From: Bacillus sp. OV166
GTDB taxonomy: Bacteria; Bacillota; Bacilli; Bacillales; Cytobacillaceae
DNA length: 64,000 nucleotides
NCBI RefSeq assembly: GCF_900177675.1
Contig: NZ_FXWM01000001.1
Span: 4,535,001 to 4,599,000, forward strand
Reading direction: 5' to 3'
The notes below the pieces were generated by a model that made no database searches, was not told the DNA's origin, and was given only the letters and a program-made list of their open reading frames with translations. A program made the position numbers and the translations under genes. The stretch's first letter is position 1. Each line of letters opens with the position of its first letter. Positions 49,961 through 57,487 of the stretch are shown piece by piece.

Positions 49961-51139
49961 CTAAATTTCCACTTTACTAAATACTGTTTTTTTCATTTCT
50001 GTTTGTTTATTACCTTCACTGAAAAAATACTTCATCATTGGGGGTGTAACGATGGTAGTAACTAGTACTACTACCACTAAAACAGCAAATAATTCCTGAC
50101 TGATTAATTTTGTCTCCAAACCAATCGAAGCAATAATTAAGGCAACTTCTCCACGTGAAACCATAGCAGCTCCAATTCCAAGTGAACTCTTCCAGGAAAA
50201 ACGAGCCATTTTTGCTCCCATTGCAGCACCGATTAACTTGGTTAAAATGGCTAGGATGCTAAAACCGATAATTAGCCCGAAATTTTTCGATATTCCGTCA
50301 AAGCTTACTGCCACCCCTATCGAGGTAAAAAATATAGGTACAAAAATGGAATAGCTGATCGTTTCCACTTTCTCAAATATTTTAAGTTTATATTCTGTTT
50401 GACTAATAGCAACCCCAGCAATGTACGCCCCTATAATCGCCGCAACACCTGTTATTTCAGCTGCATAGGCAAACAGGAAGCAAATGATTAATGCACCCGT
50501 GACGAGCGGCTCTGTGACCTTTAATGGAGCAAATTTCTTTAAAACCCATGGAACCACCTTCCAAGCTACTAAAATCGCAACCATGAAAAAGAGGACCTTT
50601 TTAATAATCATCATGCTTAAATTCACTTCTCCACCGGCCATACTCATTAAAAAGGCCAGGGCGATAATCACAAGAACATCATCAATGACGGCAGCCCCTA
50701 AAATCGCGGTCCCTTCTTTAGATTTCATCTTATTTAACTCTTTAAGTGCTTGAACGGAAATACTTACACTTGTTGCAGAAAGTAATAATCCTAAAAATAA
50801 GGCTTCAAATGTTGTCATATTCATCAAAATTCCTGCTAAGTAACCTGAAACTAAAGGAACAATGATCCCACTGATTCCAACGAAGGTTGATGCCTTCCAC
50901 GTGCGTTTAAATTCATTTAAATCAGTCTCCATGCCTGCTATAAACATTAACAAAATGACACCAATTTGGCTTAGGTCTGCCAATGTTTTCGTATCTGAAA
51001 CGAGGCCTAACACAGCTGGACCTAAAATAACCCCTATTAACAACTTCCCTAGAACCGAGGGCTGACCTAATTTAACGCAAATATCCCCAGCAATCTTAGA
51101 TGCAAATAAAATAATCGCTAATTCAAAAATTAATTCCAT
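49961..51139 (-). CDS. CPA2 cation:proton antiporter, GerN/NapA type
   Basis: The protein has 392 aa and 12-13 membrane segments. KLGQPSVLGKLLIGVILGPAVLG opens the protein and LLSATSVSISVQALKEL and GAAVIDDVLVIIALAF carry conserved features; the paired Asp (IDD) is the ion site of electrogenic members. The sequence strongly recalls GerN of B. cereus (387 aa), a Na+/H+-K+ antiporter important in spore germination. There is no RCK domain. RBS AAGGAAAGGTG precedes ATG. It has a structured leader with two terminator-like hairpins. Confidence 0.87.
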   Translation of the reverse strand: MELIFELAIILFASKIAGDICVKLGQPSVLGKLLIGVILGPAVLGLVSDTKTLADLSQIGVILLMFIAGMETDLNEFKRTWKASTFVGISGIIVPLVSGYLAGILMNMTTFEALFLGLLLSATSVSISVQALKELNKMKSKEGTAILGAAVIDDVLVIIALAFLMSMAGGEVNLSMMIIKKVLFFMVAILVAWKVVPWVLKKFAPLKVTEPLVTGALIICFLFAYAAEITGVAAIIGAYIAGVAISQTEYKLKIFEKVETISYSIFVPIFFTSIGVAVSFDGISKNFGLIIGFSILAILTKLIGAAMGAKMARFSWKSSLGIGAAMVSRGEVALIIASIGLETKLISQELFAVLVVVVLVTTIVTPPMMKYFFSEGNKQTEMKKTVFSKVEI

Positions 51140-51167
51140 ACAATCACCTTTCCTTCGTAAAAAATTA

Positions 51168-51258
51168 AAGGGTCTGCTTAAAAAAAATCAGACCCTTTTT
51201 GGGAGAAAACAAAAAAAGCCTGTCAACCACGGGACATAGATATCCCTTGGTGACAGGC
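51168..51258 (-). promoter_or_regulatory. Two tandem terminator-like hairpins in the antiporter leader
   Basis: Reading on the minus strand, hairpin 1 (51258-51218) has GCCTGTCA / TGACAGGC plus inner CCA...TGG and GGGA...TCCC pairs, then seven T. Hairpin 2 (51198-51168) has AAAGGGTCTG / CAGACCCTTT and an AT-rich tail. Both lie between a sigma-A-like promoter and the antiporter RBS, so they may form an attenuator; hairpin 1 may also end the upstream 3.4-kb gene. No known riboswitch class is recognised. Confidence 0.55.
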
Positions 51259-51296
51259 TCCTCCAAAAACAATAAATAATTTTTTTAATTATTACT

Positions 51297-51325
51297 ATTA
51301 TAACTAACATTATGTTTTTATTCAA
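51297..51325 (-). promoter_or_regulatory. Sigma-A promoter ahead of the antiporter leader
   Basis: On the minus strand TTGAAT (51325-51320) and TATAAT (51302-51297) are 17 bp apart, between the stop codon of the large membrane protein gene and the first leader hairpin. Predicted leader length is about 150 bases. Confidence 0.6.
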
Positions 51326-51354
51326 TGGAAATTAATTGCAGTCGTCTTTCCCCT

Positions 51355-54300
51355 TTAGTCCCACTTTTTCATTTTATCAACTACTTTTTCCTTGAAACTG
51401 GTAATAAAGGTCGATTCACCTTTATTTACTTTTTGCTTATTCCATTCATTAAAGCTTGCTACGGTAATCAAGATAAGACCAGCAATTAATAAATAGAACC
51501 ACCAGGGCATATTCCCCCAGTATGGTCTAGTTTGCAGGAAGACATTTAATAATAATACACCAGCCCCAACAAAGAAATAGGATTTAATTTGCAGGAACAT
51601 ACCTGCCATCATCGCTACCAATGAAAGTGTTCCTAGAATGATTGCATCATAAATCGTGTTGCTTGCTAAACCATCTTGGATTAATAATAGGGATACGATT
51701 ATTAGGACTCCCCATTGAACTGCCTTCGTTATATCAGAATATCTTCCCTTTAAACAACGTCGAATGAAAATGATTAGAATTATAAACGGAAGGACAATCA
51801 CTTCACGTTCCCATAATGACGGAATATGAAGCATAGCGATTATGGAATAGTATGGTTGTAACAAATAGGCTCCACCAAGTATTGTCAAAAGGACAGAGAA
51901 CCTGGCAGGCACCCTTTTCCTTTGCAGCAAAAAGGAAGCTGAAATAAGCAATCCTGGCAGTGCCTGACACCAGATGTATTGATTCTCGAAACTGTACATA
52001 AAAGCGAAAAACATGAATGAAACTAGGGTAAATCCATCGAATTTTGTTTGCTGAATGTTCGGTCCATATTCAACTAGCTTTTTATAAACGAATTGGCCAA
52101 TAATCAAAAGAACAATCCCTAAGCCGCCAAACAGAATCATTTTATCGAGTTCATCTAATTCACCAAGATAAGAGTATTCAATCGTTGCAATAAATGCTAA
52201 GAGTAATGGGATGACCCCTAGAAGATCCCATTTGATTTTATGCATATAAAACAGTGTCCCAACAATATAGGCAAGCGTGACAAGATACGGCAGCAAATCA
52301 AACGGATAGGTAATTAATGTAAACACAATTCCGATTGTTGAAAATGGCACGAAATAATAAGCTGTCCGTTTCTTAAATTCATCCTTAGCGAAAAATGCAA
52401 ATAGAAGAATGAAACCGCTAGTGATTGGGAACTCATAGTTTCCAAAATATCGATTGTTTAATTGATCTAACCCAGTTGAAACAATAAAGTAGAGGGACGT
52501 AAAGCTCCCATAAAGAAAAACTTTTATCTTCCATTCTACCTTAGTAAACTTTGTACTAAAAGCATATACAAACACTGCCAAGATAAAGCTATAAATCGAG
52601 TCTGTCTGATATGCAAACCATGTGAAGAATAGCACTAGTGGATAAATGCTGTGTCCAACCCATGCAAAGGCAATGGAAAGATTCAAGTCATTTTTCTGAT
52701 TGAGATAAGCGATTAGAAGCATGACCACTGCACTTGTTGAAGCAATTAGTGAATTAATTGTATGACTTAATGAAAATTTAAGCGTAATAGCTTGGATAAT
52801 AGAAAAATACGTAAGCAGTACTGAGATACTTACAATAAAAGGAACCCACTTCGTCCCAACTTTTTTATATAAATAAAAATACATGGCGATTCCAACCAAC
52901 AAAACAAGCGGCTGAACCCATAAATGGTTAATCGGACTTAGCAAAGCATGGAAAATGGCAAATGTATAGAGTACCTGTGAGGTATATAACGATATACTAC
53001 CTAATTCCTTTTCCCCAACTTTTTTCCATACAAAACTACATAATAAAACCATGATTGCCCCAGCCGCAAAATTTATTGCATAACCATATTCATTAAGATA
53101 AACAGAAAAATTTGTATTAATTTCTTCTCCAAAAGCTACGATGGAAAGACCAAGTAAACCAGGAATACTCCATAAAGCGGCTTCCTGAAGATAAATCCGT
53201 GTTTCCTTCTTATTCAGTAGAAAGGCAGCAACCACCAATAGTAATAACATAACGCCTAGTTCCCACCATAATAACCAAGAAATTGCAGACAAAATTGCAA
53301 GCACCATTATCGATAAGCCGACATCTCTGGAGGCAGTCTGAATGATCTTTACGTACTTTGAAAGTAGCTCAATGCCTAACCCAAAATATAGGATAAAACC
53401 TGCTAAAGACAACTGAAGAGAAAAATTGACCATCTCGAAAGGCTGGCTTACTAATGCAATCGTTTCATAAATGCCAGAAGCTGCAAAAACTGCGCTTAAA
53501 TAAGGAAATAATCGTCTAGAACCTTGAGAGGATAAATAAATAAAGTTAACTGCAATGATAAAATAAGCAATCATAAGCACAATCGATGGATTGCCTGCAC
53601 GAAGGAGAATTCCTTCCAGGCTAATGTAAATAAACGCTAAACCTGAGATTACTGCACTTGTATATTGGAAGACTTTATTTAATGTGAATTTATCATCCAT
53701 TGCCTTTGGAACGAATACAATCCCAAATCCAATTAATGCATAAACAATCGCCCCAAAACTATCGAGGAAGCTATGCTCAATTAATTGATAGGCACCATAA
53801 ACGATCATGGCACTAAATATGAAATGATATTCTTTTCGACCGCTCACATACATCATTGATAAATAAATAATCGCTGTTAACAGCAGGTTGAAGCTGTATA
53901 AGACCTCATTATCGTATAAAAAAAGCATAAATAAGGTACAAAGAACAAGATTTACTTGGACGTACGGAATAAATTCATACGTAAATAATTTGAATGATTC
54001 CTTGTGTTTCAACTGATGATATACAAAAATAAAGATAGCATTAAAAACCATCAAACCTAGGTAAAAGAAATCAATTTTCAGATGGAAGCTGGCTAAGAGA
54101 AAGGCAGTTCCTATGCTTATCGAGACATAGGTAAACCAAACAAATAATCTAGAAACTAAGTTCTTTGCAAATACATAGTAAACAATTATTGGCAGCAAAC
54201 TCCCGAGCGTTCCGAGTAGGTAACGTCCCTCCCCGGATATTGATAAATATGGTCCTAATAACCCAAACCATCCAAGCGATAGGATAAAAATTGGCAAAAA

Positions 54301-54762
54301 CAAACTTCCAAGAACAATGAAGGCAAAGGCCGTCTTTTCAATTTTTAATATTTTCTTCGTTAAAAAAGCAATACCGTAAAATAATAAGGCAACAATTGCT
54401 ATTGATCCACTTTTCATGAAACTTGTCATTGATTCCCAATTACTCGTTGCAACAAACAATCCACCAATTAATAAAAAGATTACCCCAATGTTTAATAACC
54501 AGGTAATATTCCTTTCACGGATTTCTTCTGGTGTTAACGTTTTTTTCACTTTTTGCGGTTTTGGCGGTGCAGCTTTTTTAATTGGCGTATTATTTTCAGT
54601 GGATGGGGGTTTTGCCTCCAATTCTAATAAATCCATATGATATTGATAATGTGCCCTTGCTACCGTGTCGACAATTGCCTCAGAAAGATACCCTTCTTCA
54701 CGTAAAGTGAATAACTCTTTTCTAAAAATTTTCCTCTGCTCTTCTCTTATATTCGAATCCAT
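51355..54762 (-). CDS. Very large polytopic membrane protein (1135 aa) of unknown function
   Basis: After about 85 cytoplasmic residues (MDSNIREEQRKIFRKELFTL... with a Pro/Lys-rich linker), the protein has some 30 or more hydrophobic segments almost without soluble loops, and a short charged end (VDKMKKWD). I recall proteins annotated as SCO7613 C-terminal domain or DUF2157-like membrane proteins with this look. ATG 54762 follows GGGGAGATTTC. It is probably monocistronic and followed by strong hairpins. There are no recognisable catalytic motifs; transport, lipid or stress roles are all open. Confidence 0.7.
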   Translation of the reverse strand: MDSNIREEQRKIFRKELFTLREEGYLSEAIVDTVARAHYQYHMDLLELEAKPPSTENNTPIKKAAPPKPQKVKKTLTPEEIRERNITWLLNIGVIFLLIGGLFVATSNWESMTSFMKSGSIAIVALLFYGIAFLTKKILKIEKTAFAFIVLGSLFLPIFILSLGWFGLLGPYLSISGEGRYLLGTLGSLLPIIVYYVFAKNLVSRLFVWFTYVSISIGTAFLLASFHLKIDFFYLGLMVFNAIFIFVYHQLKHKESFKLFTYEFIPYVQVNLVLCTLFMLFLYDNEVLYSFNLLLTAIIYLSMMYVSGRKEYHFIFSAMIVYGAYQLIEHSFLDSFGAIVYALIGFGIVFVPKAMDDKFTLNKVFQYTSAVISGLAFIYISLEGILLRAGNPSIVLMIAYFIIAVNFIYLSSQGSRRLFPYLSAVFAASGIYETIALVSQPFEMVNFSLQLSLAGFILYFGLGIELLSKYVKIIQTASRDVGLSIMVLAILSAISWLLWWELGVMLLLLVVAAFLLNKKETRIYLQEAALWSIPGLLGLSIVAFGEEINTNFSVYLNEYGYAINFAAGAIMVLLCSFVWKKVGEKELGSISLYTSQVLYTFAIFHALLSPINHLWVQPLVLLVGIAMYFYLYKKVGTKWVPFIVSISVLLTYFSIIQAITLKFSLSHTINSLIASTSAVVMLLIAYLNQKNDLNLSIAFAWVGHSIYPLVLFFTWFAYQTDSIYSFILAVFVYAFSTKFTKVEWKIKVFLYGSFTSLYFIVSTGLDQLNNRYFGNYEFPITSGFILLFAFFAKDEFKKRTAYYFVPFSTIGIVFTLITYPFDLLPYLVTLAYIVGTLFYMHKIKWDLLGVIPLLLAFIATIEYSYLGELDELDKMILFGGLGIVLLIIGQFVYKKLVEYGPNIQQTKFDGFTLVSFMFFAFMYSFENQYIWCQALPGLLISASFLLQRKRVPARFSVLLTILGGAYLLQPYYSIIAMLHIPSLWEREVIVLPFIILIIFIRRCLKGRYSDITKAVQWGVLIIVSLLLIQDGLASNTIYDAIILGTLSLVAMMAGMFLQIKSYFFVGAGVLLLNVFLQTRPYWGNMPWWFYLLIAGLILITVASFNEWNKQKVNKGESTFITSFKEKVVDKMKKWD

Positions 54763-54959
54763 GAAATCTCCCCACAATCATACCAAAATGGCGATCATAC
54801 AAAATTTTCCTCTATAGTGTAATTTTACACCATTACTAAATATTTTCAATATATTCTCAAAAAAACATGTTACTATGCAACACTTTTTTAAAAGATTTTA
54901 CGTTTGGGTAAAATATCTGTATGATGTAAGAGGATTTACTTAAATAGACGGAGGAAACT

Positions 54960-55436
54960 ATGCTTACATATAATGAAAAATTAGCGATTATCGAATCATT
55001 TTCAGAGTTGGAACGAAAGAATGTTTCACTTGGACGAGTCAATTTTCAGTTCGAAGGCAGTATCTCTGATAAGAAGAACATTGTTTATCACTTACACCCA
55101 AATGGGAATGGATTTGTTTATGCTGGACAGTTGGACAATTATGATACAGATGAAAAAGGAATGGTCAATATACGTGAGTTCTCCGAAGAACAACTCCGTA
55201 AATTGTTAAAACAGACAATTCAATCCCTATCATCAGTCGAAAAAACGGCTGCTGAAGAAGCCATTATTGGAGATTCAAAAGAGGAGCGCTGGGTGGATAG
55301 TGAAAATAATGCCCTGATTCTAGTTGAAGAAAATGAATCCTGGAATATCTATTATGGGTTAAACCTTGATGCTACCTTTGATACCTATGAGGAAGCTGAG
55401 GCGTTTTTGCAAGAAGAAGGCTTTAAAAGGAAGTAA
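54960..55436 (+). CDS. Conserved-looking protein of unknown function (158 aa)
   Basis: ATG at 54960 follows ACGGAGGAAACT. The protein begins MLTYNEKLAIIESFSELERK and continues with a strand-rich region (VNFQFEGSISDKKNIVYHLH, GFVYAGQLDNY), a helical middle (SEEQLRKLLKQTIQSL) and a second strand region ending EEAEAFLQEEGFKRK. It is acidic and soluble. Similar proteins seem common in Bacillaceae, but I cannot name the family. A GC-rich repeat begins 10 bases after its stop codon. Confidence 0.75.
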   Translation: MLTYNEKLAIIESFSELERKNVSLGRVNFQFEGSISDKKNIVYHLHPNGNGFVYAGQLDNYDTDEKGMVNIREFSEEQLRKLLKQTIQSLSSVEKTAAEEAIIGDSKEERWVDSENNALILVEENESWNIYYGLNLDATFDTYEEAEAFLQEEGFKRK

Positions 55437-55446
55437 TTTGATTTAA

Positions 55447-55595
55447 GAAAAGCGCAAGCGTCCTGTTCAGCGGCGTATGGCCTGGAGCGCTCCAACTGAG
55501 ATAAAGGAAACACGAAGAGCCGAAGGTGATTCGATGTTGACTTATCGTAGGGCGGAAAGCGAAGGATACTAGCCGCTAGGGCGCTGGAGCTGGAC
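55447..55595 (+). repeat. GC-rich intergenic repeat element A (about 149 bp)
   Basis: The segment begins GAAAAGCGCAAGCGTCCTG and ends GCGCTGGAGCTGGAC, far richer in GC than its surroundings. It contains GGAGCGCTCC and several GCG-type pairs, so it could fold. The AAAGCGCAAGCG... CTGGAGCTGGAC framing matches a dispersed intergenic repeat I have seen in many Bacillus-related genomes, bcr-like in size. No ORF with an RBS lies in it. Confidence 0.7.
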
Positions 55596-55635
55596 AATTT
55601 TCAAGGTCGAAATTTATACTTTCTTATCTTTAAAC

Positions 55636-55663
55636 AAAGGCGGTGCATTTGCACCGCCTTTTC
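55636..55663. terminator. Terminator between repeat A and the HD gene
   Basis: AAAGGCGGTGC and GCACCGCCTTT form an 11-bp stem with a four-base loop next to the stop codon of the HD protein. Confidence 0.8.
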
Positions 55664-55664
55664 T

Positions 55665-56177
55665 TTATTCACCTTTTTTGTCGATCCATTCGTCTAGGCG
55701 GATAATGCTTTGTTTTGCACGTTCATATTCAATGGTTCTGTAATGGTGCATGCCGCCTTCTTCCTCATCCTTTTCGTCGGCCCATTTAACAATTTGTTGT
55801 AATGGTGTCCGAACGATATCGTTTGATGGTAGAAAGGAGTCAGTATGAAATAAAATGGCAAGTGCAATCGTCTTAGCTTTGATTGGATTTTCACCAAGAC
55901 GAATCAGGAGCTTGTGAGCCCGCTCAGCCCCTTTAATTGGGTGAATGTCATTTTGCTTGTATAAGTCATAATCCCATTTTCCATTTTTATACCATGTATA
56001 ATGCCCCATGTCATGGAGGAGCCCTGCTTTTGCAGCAATGTCAACATCCAGTTGATGCTCCTTCCCTAATTGAAAGGCATGGTAGGCTACAGCAATCGCA
56101 TGGGCAAGACCAGAACGGTTCAAATATTTTTGGGCAATATGATGTTCAAATATATTCAATAAGGTAACGTCTCTCAT
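55665..56177 (-). CDS. HD domain phosphohydrolase
   Basis: The protein has 170 aa. HD-domain residues are visible: H in SGLAHAIAVAYHAFQLG, HD in AGLLHDMGHYTWY, H in ALAILFHTDSF and D in QIVKWADEKDEEE. Members hydrolyse nucleotides or phosphate esters using metal. Similar to the YqeK-like or small HD proteins of bacilli, but I cannot assign it more closely. RBS GGAGAGATCGC precedes ATG. Single gene. Confidence 0.85.
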   Translation of the reverse strand: MRDVTLLNIFEHHIAQKYLNRSGLAHAIAVAYHAFQLGKEHQLDVDIAAKAGLLHDMGHYTWYKNGKWDYDLYKQNDIHPIKGAERAHKLLIRLGENPIKAKTIALAILFHTDSFLPSNDIVRTPLQQIVKWADEKDEEEGGMHHYRTIEYERAKQSIIRLDEWIDKKGE

Positions 56178-56267
56178 GCGATCTCTCCTAACTTTTTCAA
56201 AATAATATATTTCATTTATTATATGATAACAAATGGTACATGGCTATTTTTTTATATGGCTATGTTA

Positions 56268-56410
56268 AACTTGGCTGTTGTTTTCCGCTCCAGCGCTTCG
56301 CTTTCCGCGGGCGGTCCGGGGAGCCTCCTCGGCGCTAAGAGCCTGCGGGGTCTCCCCTGCCCCGTCCTCCCGCAGGAGTCTTCACGCCTTCCGCTCCAAT
56401 CAACTTGGCT
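56268..56410. repeat. GC-rich repeat element B with flanking 9-bp direct repeats
   Basis: The core 56277-56404 runs from GTTGTTTTCCGCTCC to CCGCTCCAATCAAC and is strongly GC-rich. It is flanked by AACTTGGCT at 56268-56276 and 56402-56410. CTTTCCGCGGG and CCTCCTCGGCGCT are parts of a dispersed repeat common in Bacillaceae. GTTG/CAAC ends are inverted. The rest of 56178-56499 is AT-rich and shows no supported gene; ORFs through the repeat lack an RBS. Confidence 0.7.
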
Positions 56411-56499
56411 ATAAAAATCAACAATGACCTTTAACACAGCATATTATAAAAAAAACAGAAGGCATTCGAGGGCCCGCCGCTTCTTTTAAACAAATGATA

Positions 56500-57402
56500 T
56501 TAGCGTTTTGACTTTCTGTACCCTTCATCCTGCGCTTCTTTTTCTGAACAAAACCAAACGATGTTGTCGGTGGTGGAGTCGTAAAAACTACCGCCGGGTA
56601 CATGATAGATATGAGAATTTGCATTCCCTTTGATCTTCCCTTTACAATCTAAGTTTGATTCTTGATCATCACTTGGGTTATTTTGATAGTTGTTCCCTGA
56701 AGATGCTTTTGAATTTGTACCTGTTTCTTCCGTTTCTTTGACATTTTCAGTATTATACCCATCCTCTTGAGCATAATTTTCAATCGACCAGATTCCTATA
56801 CCTTTTTCTTGTGCTTTCTTTTGAATCGCATAAAATTCATCAACATATTGGGTGTTCGGAGCATAAATATAGGCCACACGAGCAAGGCCTTTTTCCAACA
56901 GCATTTCATTAAACATTTTTCCATTAACATAAATATAGGCAAGTAGGCGCCCATATTTATCACGTCCGTCTCCAATTCCAGGTTCAATTTCAACTTTAGT
57001 ACCAACGGAGAGAATTTCCTTTGTATACTCGGAGGCTTCTGGTCCAAATGGCTGTACCCCTAAGCGGGGATGATGTGTCTCAGGTGTATCCACACAGAGC
57101 ATTCTTACCTTTTCTATCTTCCCATTAAGGTTAACATTAATAGTATCACCATCGACATTCTTGACGATAGTTGCGGGAAGTAATTTCTTATTACCGGTTT
57201 TCGATGGAGGTACTTCTGTTTGAGAGAGTGAAGGTGTCTTTGGATCGCTCGTTTCATTCGTATGAACTTCATTGTTTTTTACAACAGAGGAAGTTTTAGA
57301 GTCACTTTTCTGTATAGATGGTTCGCTGCTAGAACACCCTGAGAGAATGATAGGAATAATTACGATAAACGATATTATTAATTGGAGAATTCTGTTGTTC
57401 AT
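56500..57402 (-). CDS. Secreted thermonuclease (SNase) lipoprotein with C-terminal sunset domain
   Basis: The protein has 300 aa. A lipoprotein signal ends in ILSGC near residue 23, followed by a Ser/Lys/Thr linker. The SNase domain (about 76-205) has NVDGDTINVNL, catalytic Arg in KVRMLCVDTPETHH with the Asp and Glu, and DKYGRLLAYIYVNG with the second Arg. Residues about 253-300 (CKGKIKGNANSHIYHVPGG, NIVWFCSEKEAQDEGYRKS) form a sunset domain. Expected role is extracellular DNA or RNA hydrolysis at the membrane surface. RBS AAAGGGGC precedes ATG. Confidence 0.88.
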   Translation of the reverse strand: MNNRILQLIISFIVIIPIILSGCSSSEPSIQKSDSKTSSVVKNNEVHTNETSDPKTPSLSQTEVPPSKTGNKKLLPATIVKNVDGDTINVNLNGKIEKVRMLCVDTPETHHPRLGVQPFGPEASEYTKEILSVGTKVEIEPGIGDGRDKYGRLLAYIYVNGKMFNEMLLEKGLARVAYIYAPNTQYVDEFYAIQKKAQEKGIGIWSIENYAQEDGYNTENVKETEETGTNSKASSGNNYQNNPSDDQESNLDCKGKIKGNANSHIYHVPGGSFYDSTTDNIVWFCSEKEAQDEGYRKSKR

Positions 57403-57448
57403 AGATAGTGCCCCTTTAAATTATTTACTTTATCTATTGTAACAAAAT

Positions 57449-57480
57449 AAAAAGAGAGAAGTTAATGCTCCTCTCTCTTT
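57449..57480. terminator. Terminator of the LtaS-type gene
   Basis: AAAGAGAG pairs with CTCTCTTT around a long loop, beside the stop codon at 57488. Confidence 0.55.
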
Positions 57481-57487
57481 GACCTGG

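Noticed and set aside
56223..56437. ORFs on both strands across the GC-rich repeat B
   Set aside because: No RBS, unusual composition caused by the repeat, and no coding pattern.
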